Source of the DNA: an uncultured Rhodospirillales bacterium
GTDB taxonomy: Bacteria > Pseudomonadota > Alphaproteobacteria > Acetobacterales > Acetobacteraceae
Assembly: GCA_903928045.1 (NCBI GenBank)
Contig: CAIYPH010000851.1
Location: 1-5,100, forward strand
Length of the DNA: 5,100 nt
Reading direction: 5' to 3'
Both the position numbers and the translations under genes were made by a program. Shown one piece after another: positions 1 to 5,004 of this stretch; positions within the stretch are counted from its first letter, which is position 1; every line of letters starts with the position of its first letter. The notes under the pieces were generated by a model that was not told where the DNA came from, made no database searches, and saw only the letters and a program-made list of their open reading frames with translations.

Positions 1-1
1 C

Positions 2-346
2 ATCCTGCGCTTCCACGACCTCTATTGGGCCGCCGCATTCCCCGTCCTGCTGCACTGCAAGTCGGGCGCCGACCGCGCCGGCCTCGCCGCAGGGCTGGTC
101 GTGCTGTTCGAGGGCGGCACGGCGGCGGCCGCCTCGCGGCAGCTTTCGCTCCGTTATTTGCATATCGCCCTCTCGCCAACCGGCGTCCTCGACGCATTTT
201 TCCGCCTCTACGCCGCCACAGGCGAGGGCCGCAAACCCTTCATCGATTGGGTGCGGGACGACTATGACGAGGCCGCCCTCAGGGCAAGCTTCCGGCCGTG
301 GCGGGTTTTCACTTTCCTCAATGACCGGCTGTTGCGCCGGGAATAG
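2..346 (+). CDS. Tyrosine-protein phosphatase, 3' part (5' end outside window)
   Basis: This is the C-terminal part of a cysteine-dependent protein tyrosine or dual-specificity phosphatase, read in frame from base 2 to the TAG at 344-346 (114 residues visible). The signature HCKSGADRAGL lies at visible residues 18-28. It contains the CX5R loop, with the nucleophilic Cys at bases 56-58 and the phosphate-binding Arg at 74-76. Known chemistry of the family is hydrolysis of phosphotyrosine, or sometimes other phosphoesters, through a cysteinyl-phosphate intermediate. The part after the loop (SPTGVLDAFF, then PFIDWVRDDYD, ending in LLRRE) matches the tail I associate with small cytoplasmic phosphatases of Alphaproteobacteria. 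The general-acid Asp and the start codon lie upstream of the window. The substrate is not evident. An internal GTG at 101 could open a shorter frame, but the signature lies before it, so the true start is upstream. The gene is separated from the next one by 66 bases and an inverted repeat. Confidence 0.85.
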   Translation: MLRFHDLYWAAAFPVLLHCKSGADRAGLAAGLVVLFEGGTAAAASRQLSLRYLHIALSPTGVLDAFFRLYAATGEGRKPFIDWVRDDYDEAALRASFRPWRVFTFLNDRLLRRE

Positions 347-356
347 GCCTTCCCGG
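337..356 (+). repeat. Inverted repeat spanning the phosphatase stop codon
   Basis: CCGGGAA (337-343) and TTCCCGG (350-356) are perfect 7-bp arms around a 6-base loop that starts with the TAG stop codon. It could fold in RNA and weaken read-through between the phosphatase gene and the next gene. No T-run follows, so it is not a canonical intrinsic terminator. Chance occurrence in GC-rich DNA is possible. Confidence 0.4.
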
Positions 357-412
357 GCCGGTGGTTCGCGGGCAGACTTGGCGGATCAATGAGCAAGGGG
401 GCGGTAGCCGGC

Positions 413-1090
413 ATGACCGGGCGATTCCAAGGTTTCACGCCGGACGCGACGCAGTTCTTCACCGAACTGGCGGCCAACCAGGACCGCATTTGGTTCAACG
501 ACAACAAGACCCGCTATGAGCGCGCGGTAAAGGCACCGATGGCCGCGCTGATCGAGGACGTCGCCGAGGAACTCGCCCGACGCTCAATCCCGCTCACCGG
601 CGATGCCAAGCGCGGCCTGTTCCGCATCCATCGCGACGTGCGCTTCAGCAAGGACAAGGCGCCCTACAAGACCCATGCCGGGGCGGTGCTGACGCGCGAT
701 GGGCGCAAGAACACGCTGGGCCTGCTCTACATTCATCTCGATCCCACCGGCAGCTTCGCCGCGACCGGGTTCTACCATGCCGACCCCTCGCAGCTCTCCA
801 GGCTGCGCGATTCCATCGCCTATGGGGCCAAGGAGTTCCTGGCCCTGGAGACGCGGTTGCAGTCGGCAGGGCTCGAATTCTCCCGCGAGGAATCGCTCAC
901 CCGCCTGCCGCGCGGCTACGACATCGCCGCCGGCACGCCGGTCGAATGGGCGGTGAAGCTGCGCAATCTCGTGGTGCATCGCCCGATCGCCGATGCCGCC
1001 TTGCGCAGCCCTGCCTTGGTCGGCGATATCGCGGACTTCGCCGCCGCCATCATGCCGCTCCTGGACTATGGCTGGGATGCGCTGTCCTAA
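413..1090 (+). CDS. DUF2461 (TIGR02453) family protein
   Basis: This encodes a DUF2461 protein of 225 residues from the ATG at 413, or 233 from the in-frame ATG at 389; the family usually has roughly 210-230. No biochemical function is established that I know of. Family hallmarks are visible, numbered from 389: FTPDATQFFTELAANQDRIW at 16-35, then WFNDNKTRYE around 35-44, the basic stretch RIHRDVRFSKDKAPYKTHAG at 79-98, and the YIHLDPTGSFAATGFYH segment at 114-130. There is no signal peptide or membrane segment, so it is probably cytoplasmic. I chose 413 because family members usually begin only a few residues before the first conserved FxGF element and because a purine-rich AAGGGGG lies upstream at 395-401, although the spacing is long. 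The 389 start has only GGCGGA three bases away. The thioesterase gene follows after 14 bases, suggesting co-transcription. The family call is firm; the start and role are uncertain. Confidence 0.88.
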   Translation: MTGRFQGFTPDATQFFTELAANQDRIWFNDNKTRYERAVKAPMAALIEDVAEELARRSIPLTGDAKRGLFRIHRDVRFSKDKAPYKTHAGAVLTRDGRKNTLGLLYIHLDPTGSFAATGFYHADPSQLSRLRDSIAYGAKEFLALETRLQSAGLEFSREESLTRLPRGYDIAAGTPVEWAVKLRNLVVHRPIADAALRSPALVGDIADFAAAIMPLLDYGWDALS

Positions 1091-1104
1091 ACGAAAGACC
1101 TTCG

Positions 1105-1590
1105 ATGAGTTTCCCGACCCCCTTCGTCCGCTACGAGGCCGAGGTGCTGCCCGCCTGGATCGACAGCAACAACCACATGAACATGGCCTACTACATGGTC
1201 ATCTTCGATCTCGCGACCGACGTGATGTGGGAGGAGATGGGCATCGGCGCCACCTACAAGCAAACCACGACCAACGGCACCTTCACCGCCCGCGCCCATA
1301 TCTCCTACGAGAACGAGATGCTGCTCGGCGAGCGCGGTCGCGTCTCAAGCCAGATCATCGGGCTCGATTCAAAGCGCCTGCACACGGTGCATGAGCTGTT
1401 CCGCCTGCATGACGGCAAGCGGGCGGCGACGTTCGAGATGCTGTCGCTGCACGTCGATCTCTCCATCCGCCGCGTGGCACCCTGGCCGGAGCCCCAGCTG
1501 CGCAGCCTGCAAGCCGCCGCCGCTGCCCATGCCGCCCTCCCGGTGCCCGACTGGGCCGGCCGGCCGATCGCCATTCCCGGAGCGCGCTGA
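1105..1590 (+). CDS. Hot-dog fold acyl-CoA thioesterase, copy 1
   Basis: This is a 161-residue protein of the 4-hydroxybenzoyl-CoA thioesterase-like (single hot-dog) superfamily, which hydrolyses acyl-CoA thioesters to acid plus CoA. The active-site segment WIDSNNHMNMAYY at residues 18-30 has the family pattern D-x-N-x-H-M-N, with the probable catalytic Asp at 20. Further landmarks are the central YENEMLLGER at 68-77, LDSKRLHTVHELFR at 87-100, and the strand with Glu111 followed by LHVDL at 115-119. The layout resembles the betainyl-CoA thioesterase (CdhB) group of L-carnitine degradation, but no carnitine gene is nearby, so I do not assign that substrate. The ATG at 1105 begins right at the conserved FPTPF and lies 14 bases after the upstream stop. 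The frame also stays open upstream, but that stretch is inside the DUF2461 gene. The Shine-Dalgarno is weak (GAAAGA at 1093-1098). It is likely cytoplasmic, and dimers or tetramers are usual for the fold. Confidence 0.88.
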   Translation: MSFPTPFVRYEAEVLPAWIDSNNHMNMAYYMVIFDLATDVMWEEMGIGATYKQTTTNGTFTARAHISYENEMLLGERGRVSSQIIGLDSKRLHTVHELFRLHDGKRAATFEMLSLHVDLSIRRVAPWPEPQLRSLQAAAAAHAALPVPDWAGRPIAIPGAR

Positions 1591-2072
1591 TGGAGGATTT
1601 CCCCACCCCCTTTGACCGCTTCGAGGGCGTGGTGAAGCCCGAATGGATCGACCCCAACGGCCACATGAACCTCGCCTACTACCTGGTGATGTTCGACCAT
1701 GCGCTCGATCTCATCTCCGCCGAATGGGATCTCGACTGGGCCTATACCAAGCGCGAGAACTGCAGCCCCTTCGCCGCCGAGACCCACACGCTCTACGAGC
1801 AGGAGTTGCTGGAAGGCGAGCGCGTGCGCATCCATAGCTGGGTGCTGGCGGTGGATGCCAAGCGCGTCCACATCGCCCAGGAGATGTATCGCGCACATGA
1901 CATGCGCCGCGCCTGCTGCTGGGAGGCGGTGATGCTGCATGTCGATCTCGGCAGCCGCAAAGTCGTCCCCTGGCCCGCGCCGCAGCGCCGTCGGCTGGAG
2001 GAGACCGCCGCCGCCCATGCCCGCGTCGCGCCGCCGGACTGGGTCGGGCGCAAGGTTGGCATGCGCCGCTGA
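1590..2072 (+). CDS. Hot-dog fold acyl-CoA thioesterase, copy 2 (paralog)
   Basis: This 160-residue protein belongs to the same family as the preceding gene and is its paralog; my hand alignment gives about 45% identity with only minor length differences. The active-site segment is WIDPNGHMNLAYY at 19-31, with Asp21 as the probable catalytic residue. The YEQELLEGER block is at 69-78 and LHVDL at 116-120. A clear departure is at 107-114, where RRACCWEA replaces the RAATFEM of copy 1: two adjacent cysteines sit in a core strand, but the following Glu112 is kept. The ATG overlaps the stop of copy 1 (TGATG, one shared base), with GGAG at 1579-1582 seven bases ahead, so translational coupling is likely. 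Both copies are intact and keep the catalytic motif, so they may form a hetero-oligomer or act on different acyl-CoAs. The substrate is unknown; the betainyl-CoA type is a possibility only. Confidence 0.88.
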   Translation: MEDFPTPFDRFEGVVKPEWIDPNGHMNLAYYLVMFDHALDLISAEWDLDWAYTKRENCSPFAAETHTLYEQELLEGERVRIHSWVLAVDAKRVHIAQEMYRAHDMRRACCWEAVMLHVDLGSRKVVPWPAPQRRRLEETAAAHARVAPPDWVGRKVGMRR

Positions 2073-2077
2073 GCGCA

Positions 2078-2114
2078 CCCTGTTTCCCAGCCGATGCGCC
2101 CTATATGATGGGCC
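2078..2114 (+). promoter_or_regulatory. Possible promoter or short dyad just upstream of ctaA
   Basis: The 42-base gap before ctaA contains CTATAT at 2101-2106, a -10-like hexamer of a form common in Alphaproteobacteria. A poor -35 candidate (CCCTGT) lies at 2078-2083, 17 bases before it. Transcription from here would start almost at the ATG and give a nearly leaderless mRNA. The same bases form GCCC (2098-2101) and GGGC (2110-2113) around an 8-base AT-rich loop, so the alternative is a short dyad or nothing functional. No good Shine-Dalgarno precedes the ctaA ATG, which fits leaderless initiation but does not prove it. Confidence 0.3.
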
Positions 2115-3203
2115 ATGCCGTTCGACGCCCACAGCTTCCCCGCCGAGCACCATAACCGTGATCGCCGCCGCGTCGCGCGATGGCTGTTCACGATGTGCGG
2201 TATGATCCTGGTGATGATCGGCCTCGGCGGTGCCACGCGGCTGACTGGCTCGGGTCTCTCGATCATGGAATGGGCGCCAATCATGGGCACCATGCCGCCG
2301 CTCACCGAGGCGGAGTGGCAGCGGCTGTTCGGGCTGTATCAGAAAATCCCGCAATACGAGCTGATCAACAAGGGCTTCGGCATCGCCGGGTTCAAGCAGA
2401 TCTTCTGGCTGGAATGGACGCACCGCGCCTGGGGGCGGCTGATCGGGGTCGCCTTCATCCTGCCGCTGATCTGGTTCGCCTGGCGCGGCGTGATCGGCCG
2501 GCGCCTGCTGCCGCGGCTCGGGCTCCTGTTCGTGCTGGGCGGCGCGCAGGGTGCGGTCGGCTGGTTCATGGTGGCCTCCGGCTTCTTCCCCGAGAGCACC
2601 GCGGTCTCGCCCTATCGCCTGGTAATCCACCTCGCCTTGGCGCTCGCACTCTACGTCGCCCTGCTATGGACGGGCCTGAACGAATGGCGGCCGGCCCGCG
2701 CGCCGGCGCCGCCCGCGCTGCGCCGGCTGGCAATCGGGCTCACCGGGCTCGCCGCGCTGACCATCCTGGCCGGCGGCTTCGTCGCCGGGCTGAAGGCGGG
2801 CTTCACTTATAACAGTTTTCCCTTGATGGACGGCCGGCTGGTCCCCGCCGGCTATGCCGACCTCACGCCCGTCTGGCGCAACCTCACCGAGAACATCCCG
2901 GCCGTGCAGTTCGATCACCGGCTGCTGGCCACCCTCACCGCGGCGGCCGTGCTGTGGACCGCGCTGCGTTTTCTGCCCCGCCTCGGCGACGCGCCGGCGG
3001 CACGGCCTTTGTTCCTCCTCGCCGTCGCAGTGCTCGCCCAGTACGCACTCGGGGTGATGACGCTGCTTTGGGTGGTACCCCCTGCCCTCGGTACCGCCCA
3101 CCAGGTGCTGGCCGTGCTCGTCCTGAGCGCGGCGGTCGCCTTGCTGCACGCCACGCGCCCCCCTTCATCCCAGGATACCTCATGTCCGCTCCCTCCGGCC
3201 TGA
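2115..3203 (+). CDS. ctaA: Heme A synthase (COX15/CtaA)
   Basis: This 362-residue integral membrane enzyme oxidises the C8 methyl group of heme O to the formyl group of heme A, the cofactor of cytochrome aa3 oxidase. About eight transmembrane segments can be seen, near 23-40, 107-125, 133-152, 168-187, 205-225, 268-287, 298-320 and 326-345. Conserved heme-ligand histidines appear in WTHRAWGR (His103), VIHLALAL (His172), QFDHRLLA (His268) and GTAHQ (His329). Other hallmarks are GGATRLTGSGLSIMEWAP at 38-55 and AGLKAGFTYNSFPLMDG at 224-240. The extracytoplasmic loops lack the cysteine pairs of Bacillus CtaA; only Cys28 and Cys357 are present. This is the alphaproteobacterial/mitochondrial Cox15 type. 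The length fits that type. The ATG at 2115 starts a short hydrophilic N-terminus before the first membrane segment. The 3' end overlaps tldD by 22 bases. No oxidase subunit, ctaB or ctaG is visible in the window. Confidence 0.95.
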   Translation: MPFDAHSFPAEHHNRDRRRVARWLFTMCGMILVMIGLGGATRLTGSGLSIMEWAPIMGTMPPLTEAEWQRLFGLYQKIPQYELINKGFGIAGFKQIFWLEWTHRAWGRLIGVAFILPLIWFAWRGVIGRRLLPRLGLLFVLGGAQGAVGWFMVASGFFPESTAVSPYRLVIHLALALALYVALLWTGLNEWRPARAPAPPALRRLAIGLTGLAALTILAGGFVAGLKAGFTYNSFPLMDGRLVPAGYADLTPVWRNLTENIPAVQFDHRLLATLTAAAVLWTALRFLPRLGDAPAARPLFLLAVAVLAQYALGVMTLLWVVPPALGTAHQVLAVLVLSAAVALLHATRPPSSQDTSCPLPPA

Positions 3204-4639
3204 CCCCGCTCGCCACCACCGACGCGCTGTTTTTCGACCGCCCCGGCGCGACGCTGGATCGCGATACCGCGGCCCGTCTGCTGGCTGGGGCGCTGGCCCA
3301 TGCCGATGACGGGGAGCTGTTCCTCGAATACCGCGAAAGCGAGCAGATCAGCCTCGATGACGGCCGCATCCGCAGCGCCGGCTTCGATACCTCGCTCGGC
3401 TTCGGCCTGCGCGCGGTGGCCGGCGAGGCGACCGGCTTCGCCCATGCCGGGGAAATCAGCGAGGAGGCACTGCGCCGCGCCGCTTCGAGCGTCGGCGCCA
3501 TCTCCGCGGGCCATTCCGGCGTCGCCGCCGAGGCGCCGCATGCCAGCAACGCCCGGCTCTATTCGCCGGCCAACCCCTTCGCCTCGATGGATTTCGCTAA
3601 GCGCACCGGCCTGCTGGCGGAGATCGACACCTACGCGCGCGGCGCGGATTCCCGCGTGCGCCAGGTGATGGCCTCGATCACCGGGGAATGGCAGGCGGTA
3701 CAGATCATGCGCGCCGACGGGGTGCGGGTCGCCGATCTGCGGCCGCTGGTGCGGCTCAACGTCTCGGTGGTGGTGGAAAAGGACGGCCGGCGCGAGACCG
3801 GCAGCTTCGGCACCGGTGGGCGGTTCGACTACGCGCATGTCACCGGCGAGGCGGTATGGCGCGGCGCGGTGGACGAGGCCTTGCGCCAGGCCCTGGTCAA
3901 TCTCGACAGCCGCCCCGCGCCCGCCGGCGAGTTTCCCGTGGTGCTCGGCGCGGGCTGGCCGGGTATTCTGCTGCATGAGGCGATCGGCCACGGGCTCGAG
4001 GGCGATTTCAACCGCAAGGGCACCTCGGCCTTCGCCGGGCTGATGAACCAGCGGATCGCCTCCCCGGGGGTGACGGTGGTGGATGACGGAACCCTCCCCG
4101 ACCGCCGCGGCTCGCTGACGGTGGACGACGAAGGCACGCCGACCTCGCGCACCGTTCTCATCGAGGACGGCTATCTGCGCGGCTATCTACAAGACCGGCT
4201 GAATGCGCGCCTGATGGGCGTGCGGCCGACCGGCAATGGGCGCCGCCAGTCCTACGCCCATGCGCCAATGCCGCGGATGACCAATACCATCATGCTCGGC
4301 GGCGACAGCACCGCCGATGAGATGATCCGCTCGGTGAGAAAGGGGCTCTACGCCGTCAATTTCGGCGGCGGCCAGGTCGACATCACCTCCGGCAAGTTCG
4401 TCTTCTCCGCCAGCGAGGCTTACCTGATCGAGGACGGCAAGGTGACGGCGCCGGTCAAGGGCGCCACACTGATCGGCAACGGGCCGGATGCGCTCACCAA
4501 GGTGGCGATGATCGGCAATGACCCCGGGCTCGATCCGGGAATCGGTACCTGTGGCAAGAACGGCCAGGGCGTCCCGGTCGGGGTTGGCCAGCCGACGTTG
4601 AAACTCACCGCGCTCACAGTGGGCGGGACAGCCGCTTAA
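3182..4639 (+). CDS. tldD: Metalloprotease subunit TldD
   Basis: This 485-residue protein is close to the length of E. coli TldD. TldD with TldE (PmbA) forms a heterodimeric zinc protease that degrades unfolded peptides. In some bacteria it trims the microcin B17 leader or supports CcdA turnover. The zinc-binding motif HEAIGHGLEGDF is at 265-276, with His265, Glu266 and His270 (HExxxH, bases 3974-3991). Cys457 in GTCGKNGQGVPVG at 455-467 matches the third zinc ligand region. SEQISLDDGRIRSAGFDTS at 53-71 and the GLRAVAG that follows are typical of the N-terminal domain. No signal peptide is seen, so it is cytoplasmic. I chose the ATG at 3182 because AGGA lies at 3172-3175 with a six-base spacer and because the frame open further upstream (to 2954) lies inside ctaA. 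The start lies within the end of ctaA, so coupled translation is likely. TldE is not in the window. In many alphaproteobacteria tldD lies next to the coxBA operon; here the next gene is a repeat protein. Confidence 0.95.
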   Translation: MSAPSGLTPLATTDALFFDRPGATLDRDTAARLLAGALAHADDGELFLEYRESEQISLDDGRIRSAGFDTSLGFGLRAVAGEATGFAHAGEISEEALRRAASSVGAISAGHSGVAAEAPHASNARLYSPANPFASMDFAKRTGLLAEIDTYARGADSRVRQVMASITGEWQAVQIMRADGVRVADLRPLVRLNVSVVVEKDGRRETGSFGTGGRFDYAHVTGEAVWRGAVDEALRQALVNLDSRPAPAGEFPVVLGAGWPGILLHEAIGHGLEGDFNRKGTSAFAGLMNQRIASPGVTVVDDGTLPDRRGSLTVDDEGTPTSRTVLIEDGYLRGYLQDRLNARLMGVRPTGNGRRQSYAHAPMPRMTNTIMLGGDSTADEMIRSVRKGLYAVNFGGGQVDITSGKFVFSASEAYLIEDGKVTAPVKGATLIGNGPDALTKVAMIGNDPGLDPGIGTCGKNGQGVPVGVGQPTLKLTALTVGGTAA

Positions 4640-4745
4640 TATCGTGACGCCGGTGACGAATTAACGCTGTTGTCGGGTGTTATTAACTATTTCTTGAGAC
4701 GCCGGGTGAAGGATGCGGTGGCGGCTCGGCGTCGCGCAGGTTTAA

Positions 4746-4764
4746 CGATATTATTATGATATCG
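4746..4764. repeat. AT-rich inverted repeat
   Basis: CGATAT (4746-4751) and ATATCG (4759-4764) form perfect 6-bp arms separated by seven bases. The centre-to-centre distance of 13 bases puts both arms on roughly the same DNA face, as in a dimeric regulator operator. It is directly followed by a GANTC site (4764-4768) and by a possible -10 at 4774-4779. No regulator can be named. Confidence 0.4.
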
Positions 4765-4779
4765 AATCTATCCTATAGT
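4751..4779 (+). promoter_or_regulatory. Weak sigma-70-like promoter candidate
   Basis: TATAGT at 4774-4779 is a good -10 match, with TTATTA at 4751-4756 as a poor -35 at a 17-base spacing. It overlaps the AT-rich dyad at 4746-4764, which would suit repression. A transcript from here would have a leader of over 210 bases before the gene at 5005. No better -10/-35 pair was found close to 5005, so the actual promoter remains open. Confidence 0.22.
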
Positions 4780-4816
4780 CAGGCGGGCGAGTGACTGCAC
4801 TTCCCGGCCGCACATT

Positions 4817-4840
4817 TGCCGCCGGGCCCTGCGGCGGGCA
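4817..4840. repeat. GC-rich hairpin with one bulge
   Basis: TGCCGCC (4817-4823) can pair with GGCGGGCA (4833-4840), leaving one bulged base and a nine-base loop that includes GGGCCC. It would be stable in RNA, but GATCTCCCC follows rather than a T-run, so it does not look like an intrinsic terminator. It may be a structured part of the 5' leader of the downstream gene, or chance in GC-rich DNA. Confidence 0.3.
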
Positions 4841-4866
4841 GATCTCCCCATCCAGAATCGTCAATT

Positions 4867-4885
4867 AAACGTTCACTGCACGTTT
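4867..4885. repeat. Inverted repeat overlapping the large dyad
   Basis: AAACGT (4867-4872) and ACGTTT (4880-4885) are perfect 6-bp arms with a seven-base spacer. The right arm shares its bases with the left arm of the 14-bp dyad at 4881-4912, so the two structures are mutually exclusive as hairpins. They could instead be overlapping binding sites. Confidence 0.45.
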
Positions 4886-4912
4886 TAACGACGTCTTAAC
4901 GTCGTTAAAACG
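4881..4912. repeat. Perfect 14-bp inverted repeat, 4-base loop
   Basis: The left arm CGTTTTAACGACGT (4881-4894) is the exact reverse complement of the right arm ACGTCGTTAAAACG (4899-4912), with loop CTTA (4895-4898). A perfect 14-bp arm pair is very unlikely by chance in 365 bases. No T-run follows the right arm (CACGCACG), so it is not a standard terminator. A protein-binding dyad or an RNA stem-loop about 92 bases before the start codon at 5005 is more likely. It encloses the CtrA-like box at 4885-4900. Confidence 0.85.
4885..4900 (+). promoter_or_regulatory. CtrA-like binding box (TTAA-N7-TTAAC)
   Basis: TTAA at 4885-4888, seven bases, then TTAAC at 4896-4900 exactly matches the full consensus of CtrA, the response regulator that controls cell-cycle or motility genes in Alphaproteobacteria. 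The second half-site falls across the loop of the 14-bp dyad. The box lies about 105 bases ahead of the start at 5005. Activation sites usually overlap a -35 element, but no convincing -10 is seen 17 bases downstream, so it could equally be a repressing or non-functional site. The match is seen directly; the regulation is inferred. Confidence 0.5.
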
Positions 4913-4990
4913 CACGCACGCGGAAGTTGGTGTTTGATTACCTTCATTCAACCGGGCCGAGCAGCAACGCTAGGCTCGTATCCGAAAAAG

Positions 4991-4995
4991 AAGGA
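4991..4995 (+). promoter_or_regulatory. Shine-Dalgarno of the gene at 5005
   Basis: AAGGA lies nine bases before the ATG at 5005, within a purine-rich run starting at 4984. It is among the better ribosome binding sites in the window and supports the reality and the start of the truncated gene. Confidence 0.7.
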
Positions 4996-5004
4996 CTCGA
5001 CGCC

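Larger units (their letters stand above)
4640..5004. other. 365-base non-coding, A/T-enriched regulatory region
   Basis: No convincing gene on either strand lies here. The stretch is clearly richer in A/T than the flanking genes and contains TTAA at 4661, 4683, 4742, 4865, 4885, 4896 and 4905. By eye the upstream 4.6 kb contains TTAA only at the tldD stop codon. GANTC sites occur at 4764-4768, 4855-4859 and 4994-4998. Direct copies of GTGACG lie at 4644-4649 and 4653-4658. The central part (about 4780-4845) is GC-rich with a hairpin, flanked by AT-rich dyads on both sides. I read it as the 3' end of the tldD transcription unit plus the promoter and operator region or 5' leader of the gene at 5005. 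A small RNA cannot be excluded. No T-tract terminator was found after tldD. Confidence 0.7.

Noticed and set aside
946..1104. Upstream extension of the first thioesterase frame
   Set aside because: It overlaps the end of the DUF2461 gene, and the family starts at the FPTPF segment right after the ATG at 1105.
1305..2630. Long minus-strand open frame of 441 codons opposite the thioesterases and ctaA
   Set aside because: It is antisense to three genes with clear family motifs, its translation is low-complexity with many His, Arg, Ala and Gly, and such open frames are usual opposite GC-rich genes.
2954..3181. Upstream extension of the tldD frame
   Set aside because: It lies within ctaA in another frame and reads as Arg/Pro-rich sequence, whereas the ATG at 3182 has a well-placed AGGA and gives the usual TldD length.
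2915..3991. Minus-strand open frame of 358 codons opposite ctaA and tldD
   Set aside because: It is antisense to conserved ctaA and tldD motifs and its translation shows no recognisable domain.
4713..4745. Ten-codon open frame (MRWRLGVAQV) as a leader peptide
   Set aside because: The GAAGG before it has no spacer to the ATG, it lacks a run of a single regulatory amino acid, and no attenuator with a T-run follows.
4881..4912. Intrinsic terminator for tldD
   Set aside because: The stem lies more than 240 bases after the tldD stop, the arms are A/T-rich, and no T-run follows on the + strand.
4881..4912. Insertion-sequence end or MITE
   Set aside because: No matching second terminal repeat, target-site duplication or transposase fragment is visible in the window.
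4640..5004. Replication origin, suggested by A/T richness, a CtrA-like box and GANTC sites
   Set aside because: I found no DnaA box (TTATNCACA or its complement) and none of the usual origin neighbours.
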